Shown here piece by piece: positions 1-9,900 of a DNA stretch of 64,000 nucleotides; positions within the stretch are counted from its first letter, which is position 1; the number at the start of each line of letters is the position of its first letter. Source of the stretch: Bradyrhizobium sp. Ash2021 (GTDB taxonomy: Bacteria > Pseudomonadota > Alphaproteobacteria > Rhizobiales > Xanthobacteraceae); NCBI RefSeq assembly GCF_031202265.1, contig NZ_CP100604.1:5190501-5254500 (forward strand), given 5' to 3'. A model generated the notes under the pieces. That model was not told where the DNA came from. It saw only the letters and a list, made by a program, of their open reading frames with translations, and made no database searches. The position numbers and the translations under genes were made by a program.

Positions 1-2
1 TC

Positions 3-377
3 GTCGAGAAAGAGGCCGTCCGGCTTGCCGATGCGGTTCTCGCGGATTGGCCGCCGCCGGCGGGATTGCGTGGGCGTCCCACTGGACGCGGCACCATTGT
101 CGTGGATCCCGAAACCAAGGATCTGAAATTGTCGGCGCGCGAGATCATCGAGGCCGTGCTTCCCATCATCGAGGGACTCGCTGGCCCGAACAGTTCATCG
201 GCGCCAGATTCGGCGATGATCGCGGCCGTGGTCGCCGTGGTGAGGGCAGCGACCACAGAAGCGAAGCCCAAAGACAAGAAGATCAAAGCTGCCGGCACAG
301 CGGCGCGAAAAAAGCTCAATGCAGAGCGTGCCGCCGAGATCGTGCGGGAGCTGCAGCGACGCAGGCCGATTCGTTAA
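3..377 (+). CDS. hypothetical protein of integrated element, 5' end outside window
   Basis: The frame is open from the first bases of the window to a TAA at 375-377, so the gene starts to the left; the visible part is about 124 residues. A TTG at 66 could be an internal start, but upstream codons in the same frame read as plausible protein (VEKEAVRLADAVLADWPPP). The C-terminal third is rich in Lys, Arg and Ala (KPKDKKIKAAGTAARKKL) and probably helical. I recognise no domain. It precedes the small replication-type genes of the same strand and is probably part of the same mobile element. Function unknown. Confidence 0.5.
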   Translation, partial: VEKEAVRLADAVLADWPPPAGLRGRPTGRGTIVVDPETKDLKLSAREIIEAVLPIIEGLAGPNSSSAPDSAMIAAVVAVVRAATTEAKPKDKKIKAAGTAARKKLNAERAAEIVRELQRRRPIR

Positions 378-494
378 GGTACTGAAAAGTCCCGCCTTTC
401 GCGGTGTTAGATTCGACAATTAGCACTTTTGACCGGCGCTGATTTGTGCCGATAGTGGGTGACCAACGTAGCCAACGGCAGTTGGTCACCCCCG

Positions 495-698
495 ATGCCT
501 TCCTCCACCGAGAAAACCCGTCGCGAACAGCAACGCCGGCTTGCGATCTCGCAGGCCGAGATGGCCGACGCGCTGGGCGTGTCGATGGCCACGGCCGGCC
601 GGATGATCCGCAACAAAATTGTTCGTTCGATCAAGGTCGGCCAGCGCCGGCTCATCCCAATGTCCGAGATCGAGCGGCTGCTTGCCCTGGTCGCATAA
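495..698 (+). CDS. small helix-turn-helix DNA-binding protein (excisionase/repressor-like)
   Basis: This encodes 67 residues. The middle holds a helix-turn-helix pattern (ISQAEMADALGVSMATAGRM) followed by a basic stretch and RRLIPMSEIERLL, the arrangement of MerR/excisionase-type proteins that bind DNA with a winged helix. A GTG at 459 would add 12 residues (TNVANGSWSPP and so on) that look unlike the rest, so I prefer the ATG at 495; neither start has a strong ribosome binding site. In this context it probably controls the element's gene expression or excision. The exact role cannot be read from sequence. Confidence 0.55.
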   Translation: MPSSTEKTRREQQRRLAISQAEMADALGVSMATAGRMIRNKIVRSIKVGQRRLIPMSEIERLLALVA

Positions 699-789
699 CG
701 CGAGCCGATCGGCCGACCCGTGGGACGGGCCGGCCTGATCAAAACCAACCGCGGCGTCAACCGCGATCACTCGATGGAGAACCCCTAAT

Positions 790-996
790 ATGCCCCGTAA
801 CGTTTCCGACCACAACCCGCTTCCAACATCTCAAATCCTGCCGGGCGGCGACCGGATCGAGATCGCCAAGGGCACCGCCTGTCCGTATTGCGAGGCGCCG
901 ATCCGTTGCTCGGATGCGCGGACTTCCGACCGCTTTCGGTTGCAGATCATCTGCGCTCATGGGCACACCTTCCTCGCTTATGAGCCGCGTCAATGA
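790..996 (+). CDS. small putative zinc-binding protein
   Basis: A 68-residue protein with a CPYC pair near residues 31-34, a later Cys (IRCSD) and a Cys-x-His motif (IICAHGH), a pattern consistent with a small zinc-binding fold. The ORF ends TGA at 994-996 and overlaps the next start as ATGA (ATG at 993), so it is translationally coupled to the beta-clamp gene and belongs to the same operon. No family name recognised; a role beside element DNA replication is only inferred from the coupling. Confidence 0.55.
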   Translation: MPRNVSDHNPLPTSQILPGGDRIEIAKGTACPYCEAPIRCSDARTSDRFRLQIICAHGHTFLAYEPRQ

Positions 997-2084
997 AGAT
1001 CAGCGCACCAGCCAGCGCCTTCGACGCTGCTCTTAGCATCGTCGCCATGGCAGCCGACAAGAAGAACGATACACCCCTTCTTATCGTCGCCGACAAAGGC
1101 ACCGTCGCACTATCCGTCAACAACCCGCGCGCAGCGATCTCGATCTCGACCACGATGGCCGCATCGATCGGCGAAAGTGGCCGGGCCGCGGTCTCGGCGT
1201 GCCGGTTCGCCGCGTTGCTGTCCGGCTTCGGACCCCGATCAACCATCAACATCAGCACGACCGAGACCGCGGTGATGATCAGCTCCGGCAATAGCCGGTA
1301 CCGGCTGCCGCTGCTCGCAGATCCGCCCGCCGGGCTTGTGATCAATCCCGAGATCGGCCGCGTCGAACTGGCCTCGGCGGACTGCATCCGGTTGCTCGAT
1401 GTCGTAGCCGCCGCTGACACCGAGAAGACGCGCTTCTTCCTGACCGGCGTCTACCTTCACAGCGACGGCGATAAACTGATCGGCGTCGGCATGGACGGAA
1501 CAAAAATGATGAGGGTCGGCGTCGTGGCCGATCATTTCAGCGAGGATAACCGTCTCATCATCCCGGCGACCGCGGTCAAGCTGCTCGACAAGCTGCTGCG
1601 TGCAACGAAGCCGCAGATGGTGACGCTGCGCAGATCGCATGCCGCGTTCTCGGCTACCGCGCCGGGCTTTGAGATCGTATCCGGCATGATCGATGCCGCA
1701 TATCCGGACTACAAGAAGGTGCTGCCGCCGCCCAACGGCAGTTCGGCGTCATGCCAGCGCGCCGAGATGGTTGCCGCACTGACCCGGCTCAAGGCCGTCG
1801 CCGGCGGCGACCTGCCGTTGATCATGGTGACATGGGTCGGCGGCGAGCCGATCCGGATGTTCCTCGCGCACGAACCCGACGCCGGCACCGATGCTGTCGC
1901 TGCGCAGACCTGCGGTAGCGCCAGGATGGCGCTCTCGCTTGCGCAGCTCACCGCGGTGCTCGCCGAGTTCAAGGACGACGCGCTGCTGATCGAGATGACC
2001 GACCGTGGCGTCATCATCCGGCAGGGCGACAAGTTCGGGCTCCTGATGTCCTGCAGGTTTATCGAGAAGGAGATCGCCGCGTGA
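993..2084 (+). CDS. DNA polymerase III beta sliding clamp homologue of an integrated element
   Basis: A 363-residue protein close to the usual 370 of DnaN. Recognisable clamp signatures are the second-domain stretch FFLTGVYLHSDG followed by LIGVGMDGTKMM, the LIIPATAVKLLDKLL segment, and IDAAYPDYKKVLP. The clamp encircles DNA and tethers polymerases and other partners. The C-terminus (FGLLMSCRFIEKE) differs from the usual chromosomal ending (YVLMPMRL type). The gene is coupled to its neighbours by ATGA upstream and GTGA downstream and sits with a primase-polymerase, so it is almost certainly a mobile-element copy rather than the chromosomal dnaN, which normally lies beside dnaA and recF. Whether it replaces or competes with the host clamp is unknown. 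Confidence 0.85.
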   Translation: MKISAPASAFDAALSIVAMAADKKNDTPLLIVADKGTVALSVNNPRAAISISTTMAASIGESGRAAVSACRFAALLSGFGPRSTINISTTETAVMISSGNSRYRLPLLADPPAGLVINPEIGRVELASADCIRLLDVVAAADTEKTRFFLTGVYLHSDGDKLIGVGMDGTKMMRVGVVADHFSEDNRLIIPATAVKLLDKLLRATKPQMVTLRRSHAAFSATAPGFEIVSGMIDAAYPDYKKVLPPPNGSSASCQRAEMVAALTRLKAVAGGDLPLIMVTWVGGEPIRMFLAHEPDAGTDAVAAQTCGSARMALSLAQLTAVLAEFKDDALLIEMTDRGVIIRQGDKFGLLMSCRFIEKEIAA

Positions 2085-2371
2085 CCGATCTCCTCTGGCT
2101 GCCCATCAAGTTAGCGCGCACCATCGACGGACCCTGCGCCGTCTGTGGCGAGACCGCCGTCGTAGTCGGTGCCGGCGCCGGGCCGCACACCGCGTCGCTG
2201 CGCTGCCTCCGCTGCGGCCGTCACCGCGGTTGGTTGCCGAAGACCGTCGCCGACTTCCTAACGGATCTGGTGATCCGCTTTGGACGGCCCGCCGAACCCA
2301 TCACGATCCGCAATTCCGAATTGGCCGCGACCTCGGGTGCACCCGCGGCGGAAGCATCAACAGCACCCTGA
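2081..2371 (+). CDS. small zinc-ribbon protein of element
   Basis: Starts at a GTG that overlaps the clamp stop codon (GTGA), so it is translated by coupling. The 96 residues contain CAVCG around residues 19-23 and CLRCG around 43-47, two CxxC knuckles typical of a zinc ribbon, followed by an LPKTVADFLTDLV helix resembling small phage proteins. The C-terminal 20 residues are low complexity. No specific function is recognisable; the context suggests an accessory role in element replication or regulation. Confidence 0.6.
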   Translation: MTDLLWLPIKLARTIDGPCAVCGETAVVVGAGAGPHTASLRCLRCGRHRGWLPKTVADFLTDLVIRFGRPAEPITIRNSELAATSGAPAAEASTAP

Positions 2372-2384
2372 CATGGAGCCGAAT

Positions 2385-2744
2385 ATGACTCTCTTCAACG
2401 ATATCTACGGCAGCAAATATCTTTCCGTCTCCGACCTGAACGGAGAAACGCCGCGCCACCGGGTCGGCAAGGTGGACGTCGGTGATCTCAAGGACAAGGA
2501 CGGCACCACCAAGCGCCGCATCCTCGTCTACTTCGACGGCGTCGAGAAGCCGCTCGTCTTGAACAGAACCAATGCCAGAAAGCTGGCTGAGGTGTACTCG
2601 GAAGACCACAAAAAATGGGTGGGCGTCGTCGTCGATCTCTACGACGAGGACACCAGCATGGGCAAAGGCGTTCGCCTGCGGCCGGTGAAGTCGGCCGCCG
2701 CAGGTGCCGCCGCCAAGGACATGAACGATGAGGTGACGTTCTAG
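2385..2744 (+). CDS. conserved phage/element hypothetical protein
   Basis: A protein of 119 residues from the ATG at 2385, chosen because GGAG at 2374-2377 lies 7 bases before it; an ATG at 2373 would add only four residues. The protein has a compact mixed alpha/beta look (ILVYFDGVEKPLVLNRTNAR, KKWVGVVVDLYDED). From memory this LVLNRTNA..L motif recurs in short proteins encoded next to phage or island primases, possibly nucleic-acid binding, but I cannot name the family with certainty. It lies between the zinc ribbon gene and the primase-polymerase gene on the same strand. Confidence 0.65.
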   Translation: MTLFNDIYGSKYLSVSDLNGETPRHRVGKVDVGDLKDKDGTTKRRILVYFDGVEKPLVLNRTNARKLAEVYSEDHKKWVGVVVDLYDEDTSMGKGVRLRPVKSAAAGAAAKDMNDEVTF

Positions 2745-2786
2745 CCAAAACACGGCGGGCCATTGCGCCCGCCATTTTCTTGCGAG

Positions 2787-4838
2787 ATGCCGATGCCTGC
2801 GACCTGGCAGATACGCGACGAGGCCACCAAGCAACGCAAGCGCCTGCGCGAAGCCGGATACTTGCCGATACCGGCGATCGGCAAGGCCCCGCCCATTTCG
2901 GGCTGGCTGAACGTCGCCGCCAGCGATGATGACATTGACAGCTGGTTTCACGACTACCCCGACGCCCTCAACACCGGCATCATCACGCGCACCGCGCCGG
3001 CCGTCGACATCGACGTTTACGATCCCGACGTAGCCGATGAGCTTGAAGAATTGCTCTGGGACGTCACCGGCATGCGCGGCATGATCCGCTTTGGCCAACC
3101 ACCGAAACGCGCCGCCTTGTTCCGCACCGACGTGCCGTTTGGCAAGATGGCGACGCCGTTCTTCACGTCGCCCACAAAGCAACGCCACCGCGTTGAGGTG
3201 CTGTGCGACGGGCAGCAGATCGTCGTTGACGGCACCCATCCCGGCACCGGGAAGCCTTACTCCTGGCACGGCGGCATGCCCGGCGAGGTGCTGCTGGCCG
3301 ATCTGGCGAAGCTGACCAAGGCGATGGCCGAGCAGTTCATCACCAAGGCCGCCGCGCTGATGCGGGAGCGTGGCTGGATCGAGGAGGTTCCCAAGACGAA
3401 CGGTGCCGCCCATCATGGTGCGAACCATAGCGGGGGCAATGACTTCGCCGCGATCTACGGCAGCCGCGAACGGAAGTATGCCGCCGCTGCGCTGCAGGGC
3501 TGCGCGGACGAACTGGCGGCGATGCCGCAGCATTCCGGCCGCAACAATAAGCTCAATGCGCTCGCGTATCGGATGGGCACGATGGTTGCGCGGCAGTGGA
3601 TCGACCGCGAGAAGGTCGCCGACCGCCTGTATGACGCTGCAGCCGCCTGCCTGCTGGTCAATGATGACGGCGAAGCCGCCACCGGCGCCACCATCCAGTC
3701 CGGGCTGGGCAAGGGCGAGCTGAAGCCGCACGCGAACCTCGCGGACACGAAGCCGGATGATGGCGTCGGATTGGATGAACCACTTGCGTTCATCGACATG
3801 AGCCAATGGGACAGCGAGCCGCCACCGCCACGGCTCTGGTCCGTGCGCGAGCGGGTTCCGCTCCGGCAGCCGACACTGCTCTCAGGCGAGGGCGCAATAG
3901 GCAAGACCCTGCTTTCGCTGCAGCTGCTGGTTGCGCACGCGCTGGGCCGCGACTGGATCGGAATGCTGCCCGAGCTGGGGCCCGCGATCTATTTCGGCTG
4001 CGAGGACGACGCCGACGAAATTCACCGCCGCGTCGCCGACATCGCCGCCCATTACCGCGTGAGGTTCGCTGACCTCATCGCCGGAGGCCTGCATCTGCTG
4101 TCGTTCGCCGGCAAGGACGCCATCCTGGGCGCGGTCAGTCGTGCCGGCATCATCGAGCCCACGCCGCTGTTTCACCGCATCTTCAAAGCCGTCTGCGACA
4201 TCCAGCCGAAGACGTTGGTGATCGACACCAGCGCCGACGTGTTCGCCGGCAACGAGAACGACCGGGCCCAGGTCCGGCAGTTCATCGGGCTATTGCGCCG
4301 CCTTGCCATCGACGGCAACTGTTCCGTCGTGCTTTGCAGCCATCCCTCCCTGATCGGTATCAAAACCGAGACCGGGCTGAGCGGCAGCACCGGCTGGCAC
4401 AATTCGGTGCGGGCCAGAATGTTTTTCAAGACCGTGACGACGGACCAGGGCGAGGAGCCGGACCCGGAATTGCGGGAATTGCTGTTCATGAAAAATAACT
4501 ATGGCCCGGTCGGCGCGCGAGTGCTGCTGCGCTGGAAGAACGGCATGTTCGTGCCCGAACCAGGACAGGGCACCATTGAAAAGGCCGTCGCCGAGCGGAA
4601 GGCCGAAGAGCTGTTCCTGAAATTGCTGGACCGGTTCGGCGCCGTCACCAACAAGAAGGGAACCAGCTATGCGCCCGCGTTGTTCGCCGGGGAGCCGGAA
4701 GCGAAGGCGGCGAAGGTCTCGAAGGCGGCGCTGGCCGACGCCATGGGCCGCTTGTTCGCCGCCAACAAGCTGCATCTGGAGGCGTACGACTACCCGTGCC
4801 GCCAGCGGGTTCGGATTGTGGCGGGACCCAAGCCGTGA
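2787..4838 (+). CDS. bifunctional primase-polymerase / AAA ATPase replication protein
   Basis: A protein of 683 residues from ATG 2787 (a TTG at 2763 would add eight). The N-terminal part matches prim-pol (AEP superfamily): the DIDVYD metal-binding pair near residues 74-76 and the VEVLCDGQQIVVDGTHPG / YSWHG strand. The C-terminal half is a RecA-fold ATPase: Walker A SGEGAIGKT near residue 368, Walker B TLVIDTSADVF, and the CSHPS sensor region, like RepA/DnaB-type replicative helicases. The last 60 residues (SKAALADAMGRLFAANKLHLE) look like a winged helix. Such proteins prime and unwind DNA for autonomous replication of phages, satellites and islands. Its stop overlaps the next start (GTGA). 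Confidence 0.85.
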   Translation: MPMPATWQIRDEATKQRKRLREAGYLPIPAIGKAPPISGWLNVAASDDDIDSWFHDYPDALNTGIITRTAPAVDIDVYDPDVADELEELLWDVTGMRGMIRFGQPPKRAALFRTDVPFGKMATPFFTSPTKQRHRVEVLCDGQQIVVDGTHPGTGKPYSWHGGMPGEVLLADLAKLTKAMAEQFITKAAALMRERGWIEEVPKTNGAAHHGANHSGGNDFAAIYGSRERKYAAAALQGCADELAAMPQHSGRNNKLNALAYRMGTMVARQWIDREKVADRLYDAAAACLLVNDDGEAATGATIQSGLGKGELKPHANLADTKPDDGVGLDEPLAFIDMSQWDSEPPPPRLWSVRERVPLRQPTLLSGEGAIGKTLLSLQLLVAHALGRDWIGMLPELGPAIYFGCEDDADEIHRRVADIAAHYRVRFADLIAGGLHLLSFAGKDAILGAVSRAGIIEPTPLFHRIFKAVCDIQPKTLVIDTSADVFAGNENDRAQVRQFIGLLRRLAIDGNCSVVLCSHPSLIGIKTETGLSGSTGWHNSVRARMFFKTVTTDQGEEPDPELRELLFMKNNYGPVGARVLLRWKNGMFVPEPGQGTIEKAVAERKAEELFLKLLDRFGAVTNKKGTSYAPALFAGEPEAKAAKVSKAALADAMGRLFAANKLHLEAYDYPCRQRVRIVAGPKP

Positions 4839-5047
4839 CCGTCGGCCGCGCCGCCATCGGCTCCATCGCCGGATCATCCGCACCGCGCGCCGACAACAGG
4901 CCGAACTTGCGAGGGGCGCTGACCATCGAGCAGGACTTGCCGGCCGGCACCAAGCTCTGGCTTTCGGGCTGGTCGAAGCGAGTTGCGAGCGCGGATTTCA
5001 TCTCGATCAGCGCCGAGATCGCCGGCAACGGCGGCCCGCGCAAGTGA
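4835..5047 (+). CDS. small conserved protein of element
   Basis: A 70-residue protein starting at a GTG that overlaps the primase stop (GTGA), hence coupled. The C-terminal half (ALTIEQDLPAGTKLWLSGW, then KRVASADFISISAE) is well structured, beta-rich and ends in a short basic tail. I recall similar short proteins beside element replication genes in rhizobia but know no function. About 210 bases that follow (5048-5260) contain only weak, overlapping short frames and I do not call a gene there. Confidence 0.55.
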   Translation: MTVGRAAIGSIAGSSAPRADNRPNLRGALTIEQDLPAGTKLWLSGWSKRVASADFISISAEIAGNGGPRK

Positions 5048-5260
5048 GCAGAGCAGTAGATGGCACGGGGTCTCGCGGACGCCGACCGTGGTCGTGCCAA
5101 ACGTGCGGTGAAGTCGCACCACCGAAAAAAGCTACATCAACACCTACTTCAACACCGTTGTGCGGTCCGGCGTCTGGCCAGACCGTCAATGTCGCGATAG
5201 CTCTTGCTGCTCGCGCGAGAGGTTCAGGAACTGACGTTCCCGGAGCAAGGAGATCGAGGC

Positions 5261-5482
5261 ATGACGAACTGGGATGGTCACGAGCGGATCAGGGAGATGG
5301 CTGCCGTCGGCGTCGCGGACCTGTGGGTTGACTGTGAAACCGTCTTCGGCAACGAGCCGCCAGCCGCCGCCATCTTTGGCCGCATCCTCGACAAGCTGAC
5401 CAACACAGCCGCCGTCAAAGGATTGAGCGAAGCGGACCTTGTCCGCGAATTGGACTGCGCTCTGGTGTGGGCACGGCGGTGA
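5261..5482 (+). CDS. small hypothetical acidic protein
   Basis: A 73-residue protein from ATG 5261, with a good AAGGAG ribosome binding site at 5248-5253. An in-frame start at 5204 is possible, but the binding site favours 5261. The sequence is acidic and helical (HERIREMAAVGVADLWVDCE, ILDKLTNTAAVKGLSEADLV) with no recognisable domain. It shares the strand and spacing of the element genes and is followed by the AlpA-like gene. Confidence 0.55.
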   Translation: MTNWDGHERIREMAAVGVADLWVDCETVFGNEPPAAAIFGRILDKLTNTAAVKGLSEADLVRELDCALVWARR

Positions 5483-5543
5483 CCAGGTGAAGGTCCGAGG
5501 CCGGCACCGCCGGCGGCGGCAAGAGGTTCAGGAGGATAGACCG

Positions 5544-5798
5544 ATGGACGATCGAACAGTGACTGACCAGGTGCGCGAGATGTTCACCGCCGAACAGGTG
5601 CTGGCGCTGATCCCGATCTCCAGAACGACGTTGTTCCGGCTGGAGCGGGACAAGCTGTTTCCCCAGGGTCAGGCGATCACGCCGCACCGCAAGCTGTGGT
5701 TCAAGGATGAAGTGATCGCGTGGCAGAAGGCCCTGCAGGACCCGTGTTCAGCGCTGGCGCAGGCAATGCGCGCGCGGGTGAAGGTGAAGAAGGCGTGA
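5544..5798 (+). CDS. AlpA-type excisionase/transcriptional regulator
   Basis: An 84-residue protein from ATG 5544, preceded by GGAGG at 5531-5535. The segment MFTAEQVLALIPISRTTLFR followed by LERDKLFPQG and RKLWFKDEVIAWQKA matches the AlpA/MerR-like fold of phage regulators: a helix-turn-helix, an FPxG wing and a terminal W helix. AlpA proteins switch on integrase genes or act as excisionases in P4-like and related islands. It is the last + strand gene before the chromosomal serS block, so it probably lies next to one attachment end. An integrase was not found here and may be beyond the left edge. Confidence 0.75.
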   Translation: MDDRTVTDQVREMFTAEQVLALIPISRTTLFRLERDKLFPQGQAITPHRKLWFKDEVIAWQKALQDPCSALAQAMRARVKVKKA

Positions 5799-6032
5799 GC
5801 CGGTCCTGCTTTTCTCCACGTTTTTCGCGTCAGATTAGCCCACCGTTAGCCCGACGTACTCGACCAAAAATTAAATGCAGTGAAATCAATCAGTTGGAGG
5901 GCTTGACGTCATTGGTGCAGAGAATTCGCATCCGTCAAAACGCCCTTTATTTCGATTCGAAGCTGGTTTTTGCCTGAGAGCGCCGTCTTATCCCGCTCAC
6001 GCGGCAGAGGCAAACTTGGCCAAAGATGCGTC
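5799..6032. other. junction between integrated element and chromosomal serS block
   Basis: No gene is supported in these 234 bases. Base composition becomes AT-richer around 5860-5960. The strand of coding switches from + (element) to - (core genes) across it, so the element boundary and its attachment core should lie here. I could not identify a tRNA 3' end or a direct repeat, because the other end of the element is outside the window. Confidence 0.4.
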
Positions 6033-6527
6033 TTATCGCTTGACCAGGACCCGCCAGGGACGCACGAACCTCGCGCTGCCGAGGAATTGCACGTGAAATT
6101 TCGGAGCCGCCGCTTTCGGCGGTTCGTCAGGTTGGCGCGCGAGCGGTTCAGGTGCATTGATTTGCGCGACCTTCGGGATCGCAGCGATCGGATCAACCGC
6201 CCGAGCTTTGGGCTCTTCGGATTGGAGAGCTTGTGCAGGCGGCGCAGCTGGCGCGACGACCGGCGCCGCAACGACCTTTTCTTCCGGCGGCGGCGCCGCT
6301 ATTCCCGGCGATTGCGGGTAGCGCGCCCGCGCGATCGCCAGCCCCTTGTCGAAGTCCGCGGTGTTGAGCCATTCCTTGGCGTGCATGCTTTCGATCAGGC
6401 CATCGTCCCACAACCTGGCGGCCTCGATGTCGAAGAAGCCTTTCAGCTTCTGGTCGATGAGTTGCATCCCGTGGCCAGTGACAGCCCATTGCCTGCCGAT
6501 CCAGTGGATGTCGCGATGCAACGCCAT
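6033..6527 (-). CDS. conserved hypothetical protein downstream of serS
   Basis: A 164-residue protein beginning 12 bases after the serS stop, so probably co-transcribed. The first 75 residues are well ordered (ALHRDIHWIGRQWAVTGHGM, FFDIEAARLWDDGLIESM) and resemble a protein I recall in this position in Bradyrhizobium genomes. Residues 80-140 are a Pro/Ala-rich linker (APPPEEKVVAAPVVAPAAPP). The tail FHVQFLGSARFVRPWRVLVK is again ordered. No catalytic motif or membrane segment is seen. Function unknown. Its intact 3' end shows that the neighbouring element did not disrupt it. Confidence 0.7.
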   Translation of the reverse strand: MALHRDIHWIGRQWAVTGHGMQLIDQKLKGFFDIEAARLWDDGLIESMHAKEWLNTADFDKGLAIARARYPQSPGIAAPPPEEKVVAAPVVAPAAPPAQALQSEEPKARAVDPIAAIPKVAQINAPEPLARQPDEPPKAAAPKFHVQFLGSARFVRPWRVLVKR

Positions 6528-6539
6528 GTCATACTTTTG

Positions 6540-7892
<1,353 letters not shown>

Positions 7893-7969
7893 TCATTCCT
7901 GGGCAGTGCCGGCAAAGGCGCGCATCCAGTACCCCGAATAGGCCGGTTTTGGAACAGCGAAGGCGGCCC

Positions 7970-8776
7970 CTACTCCGCCGGATTGGCGGTCGGGGGGACC
8001 CCCTTGGCGGCCTGCGCAGCGGCGACCTTCTTTTCTACTATGCGCACGGCGATGATCGAGCCTTCATAGAGCGCCAGCAGGGGGATCGCGAGCGAGGCCT
8101 GGCTCAGCACGTCCGGCGGGGTCAGCACGGCCGCGATGATGAAGGCGACCACGATGAAATAGCGGCGCTTATCGCGCAGCTGCTTTGAGGTGATGATGCC
8201 GATCCGGCCCAACAGCGTCAGGATCACCGGCAGCTGGAACGCGATGCCGAAGGCGAAGATCAGCGACATCATCAGCGACAGGTATTCGCCGACCTTCGGC
8301 AACAACTGGATCTGCGCGGTCTCCGCACCGCCCACCTGCTGCATGCCGAGCGAGAACCGCACCAGCATCGGCAGCACCACGAAATAGACCAGCATCGATC
8401 CCAGCACGAAGAAAAATGGCGTCGCGATCAGGTAGGGCAGGAACGCGCCGCGCTCGTGCTTGTAGAGGCCGGGCGCCACGAATTTGTAGATCTGCGTCGC
8501 CACGATCGGGAAAGAAATGAAGCCGGCGCCGAACAGCGCGAGCTTCAACTGCGTCAGGAAATATTCAAGCAGCGCGGTGTAGATGAATTTCGAATTTTCA
8601 GCGCCGGCGATCCAGACGAACGGCCAGACCAGCACGTTGTAGATCTGCTTGGCAAAGAAGAAGCAGAAGATGAAGGCTACGCCGAAGCCGAGCAGTGCCT
8701 TGATCAGCCGCGAGCGCAGCTCGATCAGGTGATCCATGAGCGGCGCTTTGCTGGCCTCGATGTCCTCGGCGCTCAT
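7970..8776 (-). CDS. tatC: Sec-independent (Tat) translocase subunit TatC
   Basis: A 268-residue inner-membrane protein with six predicted transmembrane helices. The family signatures are the N-terminal [16 protein letters not shown] segment and the [11 protein letters not shown] loop, both part of the twin-arginine signal receptor site. TatC binds folded, cofactor-bearing substrates together with TatB. ATG overlaps the tatB stop (ATGA), giving coupled translation. A Pro/Ala tail of about 15 residues follows the last helix region. Likely clients in this same window include the MBL-fold and lyase-like proteins with twin-arginine-type leaders. Confidence 0.97.
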   Translation of the reverse strand: MSAEDIEASKAPLMDHLIELRSRLIKALLGFGVAFIFCFFFAKQIYNVLVWPFVWIAGAENSKFIYTALLEYFLTQLKLALFGAGFISFPIVATQIYKFVAPGLYKHERGAFLPYLIATPFFFVLGSMLVYFVVLPMLVRFSLGMQQVGGAETAQIQLLPKVGEYLSLMMSLIFAFGIAFQLPVILTLLGRIGIITSKQLRDKRRYFIVVAFIIAAVLTPPDVLSQASLAIPLLALYEGSIIAVRIVEKKVAAAQAAKGVPPTANPAE

Positions 8777-9312
8777 GACGCTTTGGCGTCCCTGAGCACG
8801 TCGGGCGCCGGCGGCGTGATGTCCTGCGGCGCAGCCTCGGGCAAGATTTCGCGGGTGATCGCCAGCGGTTCGGAGGCGGCCGCATGGGCCTCGGCCTCCG
8901 GCGACGTCGGCGCATCAATTGATGTCGCCGGCGCGTCGCTCGATGTCGCCGGCGCATCGTTTGGCGTCACGACCGGCTCGCCGATCGCGGAGGCCATTTG
9001 CGTGTCGACGGGCTTGTCGATATCGGCGATTTGCAGGGCGTCGCCGACGTCCTTTTGCAGCGAGGTCATGATATTGCCGCCGGTGAAGCCGGTGGCCGCT
9101 TCCTTGACCTCGTCAAAACTCTTCTTGAGGTCGGCCATTTCGGCCTCGCGCATCGCTTCCTGGAACTGGCCCTGAAATTCGGCGGCCATCTTGCGCGCCT
9201 TGCCCATCCATTGCCCGACCATGCGCAGCACGCCCGGCAGCTCTTTCGGGCCGATGGCGATCAGCGCGACAATCGCGATGACGATCAGTTCACCTCCACC
9301 GATATCGAACAT
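8773..9312 (-). CDS. tatB: Tat translocase subunit TatB
   Basis: A 179-residue protein with a single N-terminal membrane helix ([20 protein letters not shown] followed by [10 protein letters not shown], the TatB hinge), an amphipathic helix and a charged helical region. The last 70 residues are low complexity with an [12 protein letters not shown] repeat ([19 protein letters not shown]). TatB works with TatC as the receptor for twin-arginine signals. It overlaps tatC by four bases and follows tatA by 88 bases in a tatABC order on the minus strand. Confidence 0.95.
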   Translation of the reverse strand: MFDIGGGELIVIAIVALIAIGPKELPGVLRMVGQWMGKARKMAAEFQGQFQEAMREAEMADLKKSFDEVKEAATGFTGGNIMTSLQKDVGDALQIADIDKPVDTQMASAIGEPVVTPNDAPATSSDAPATSIDAPTSPEAEAHAAASEPLAITREILPEAAPQDITPPAPDVLRDAKAS

Positions 9313-9400
9313 GAATTTTTCCGCTCACGCGAGATGCCCGCGCCCCAATCCTTCTAGCAAGATTTGGCGCTATCAGCGGCTTTTCTCAACGGCGTCTGGA

Positions 9401-9637
9401 TTAGACAGCCTTGCTGCCGACATCCGACCGCGCCGCCGAGGGCGCCGCGTTGTGGTCGATCGTCTTTACGGGCTCGGCAGGCTTTTCCGCCACCTTGTCG
9501 TCATCCTGCATGCCCTTCTTGAAAGCCTTGATGCCCTGCGCGACGTCGCCCATCAGATCCGAAATCTTGCCGCGGCCGAACAACAGCAGGACCACTGCGA
9601 TCACGACGATCCAGTGCCAAATGCTAAGCGAACCCAT
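9401..9637 (-). CDS. tatA: Tat translocase pore subunit TatA
   Basis: A 78-residue protein that starts [12 protein letters not shown] at 9637, preceded by a GGAGG site; a start five codons further upstream is less likely. It has one short membrane helix, the [20 protein letters not shown] hinge and amphipathic helix, then an acidic/low-complexity tail. TatA oligomers form the transient passage for folded proteins. It is the first gene of the tatABC cluster. Confidence 0.95.
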   Translation of the reverse strand: MGSLSIWHWIVVIAVVLLLFGRGKISDLMGDVAQGIKAFKKGMQDDDKVAEKPAEPVKTIDHNAAPSAARSDVGSKAV

Positions 9638-9797
9638 CCTGCAACCCTCCAAACACGCGAGCCAGCGGCCCGGCTCAAGCTTTCCCGGAAGGTAGGCCCG
9701 CAGGCTGTCAAAAACAAGGACTTCAGCCGCGGCAAATCGCTGTCGCAGCTACGTAATATTGCTACCGTTAACCGGGAATATTGCGGCGACGGGGCTA

Positions 9798-9838
9798 GAG
9801 CCGGATCGGTTCTGACTGCATCAGAACCGATCCGGCTC
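9798..9838. repeat. perfect 18-bp inverted repeat between tatA and scpB
   Basis: GAGCCGGATCGGTTCTGA at 9798-9815 pairs exactly with 9821-9838 around a CTGCA loop. The sequence that follows to 9903, including CGAAAACGCTCTAG at the scpB stop, looks like a dispersed intergenic repeat unit that I recall as common in Bradyrhizobium. It lacks a run of T on either side, so it is a repeat or attenuator-like hairpin rather than a standard terminator. It may separate scpB from tatA transcription. Confidence 0.75.
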
Positions 9839-9900
9839 CAGCTTTACGTTTTGACGCGTTTTCTTTACGCGAACCGGTGCCCACTTCGCTCGAAAACGCT

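Noticed and set aside
5799..6032. tRNA gene or tRNA 3' end as attachment site
   Set aside because: TTTCGATTCGAAGC near 5951 recalls a T-arm, but no acceptor or anticodon stem can be folded around it.
9798..9838. Intrinsic terminator of scpB
   Set aside because: The hairpin is perfect but has no T run on either strand and belongs to a longer repeat-like sequence, so I list it as a repeat.
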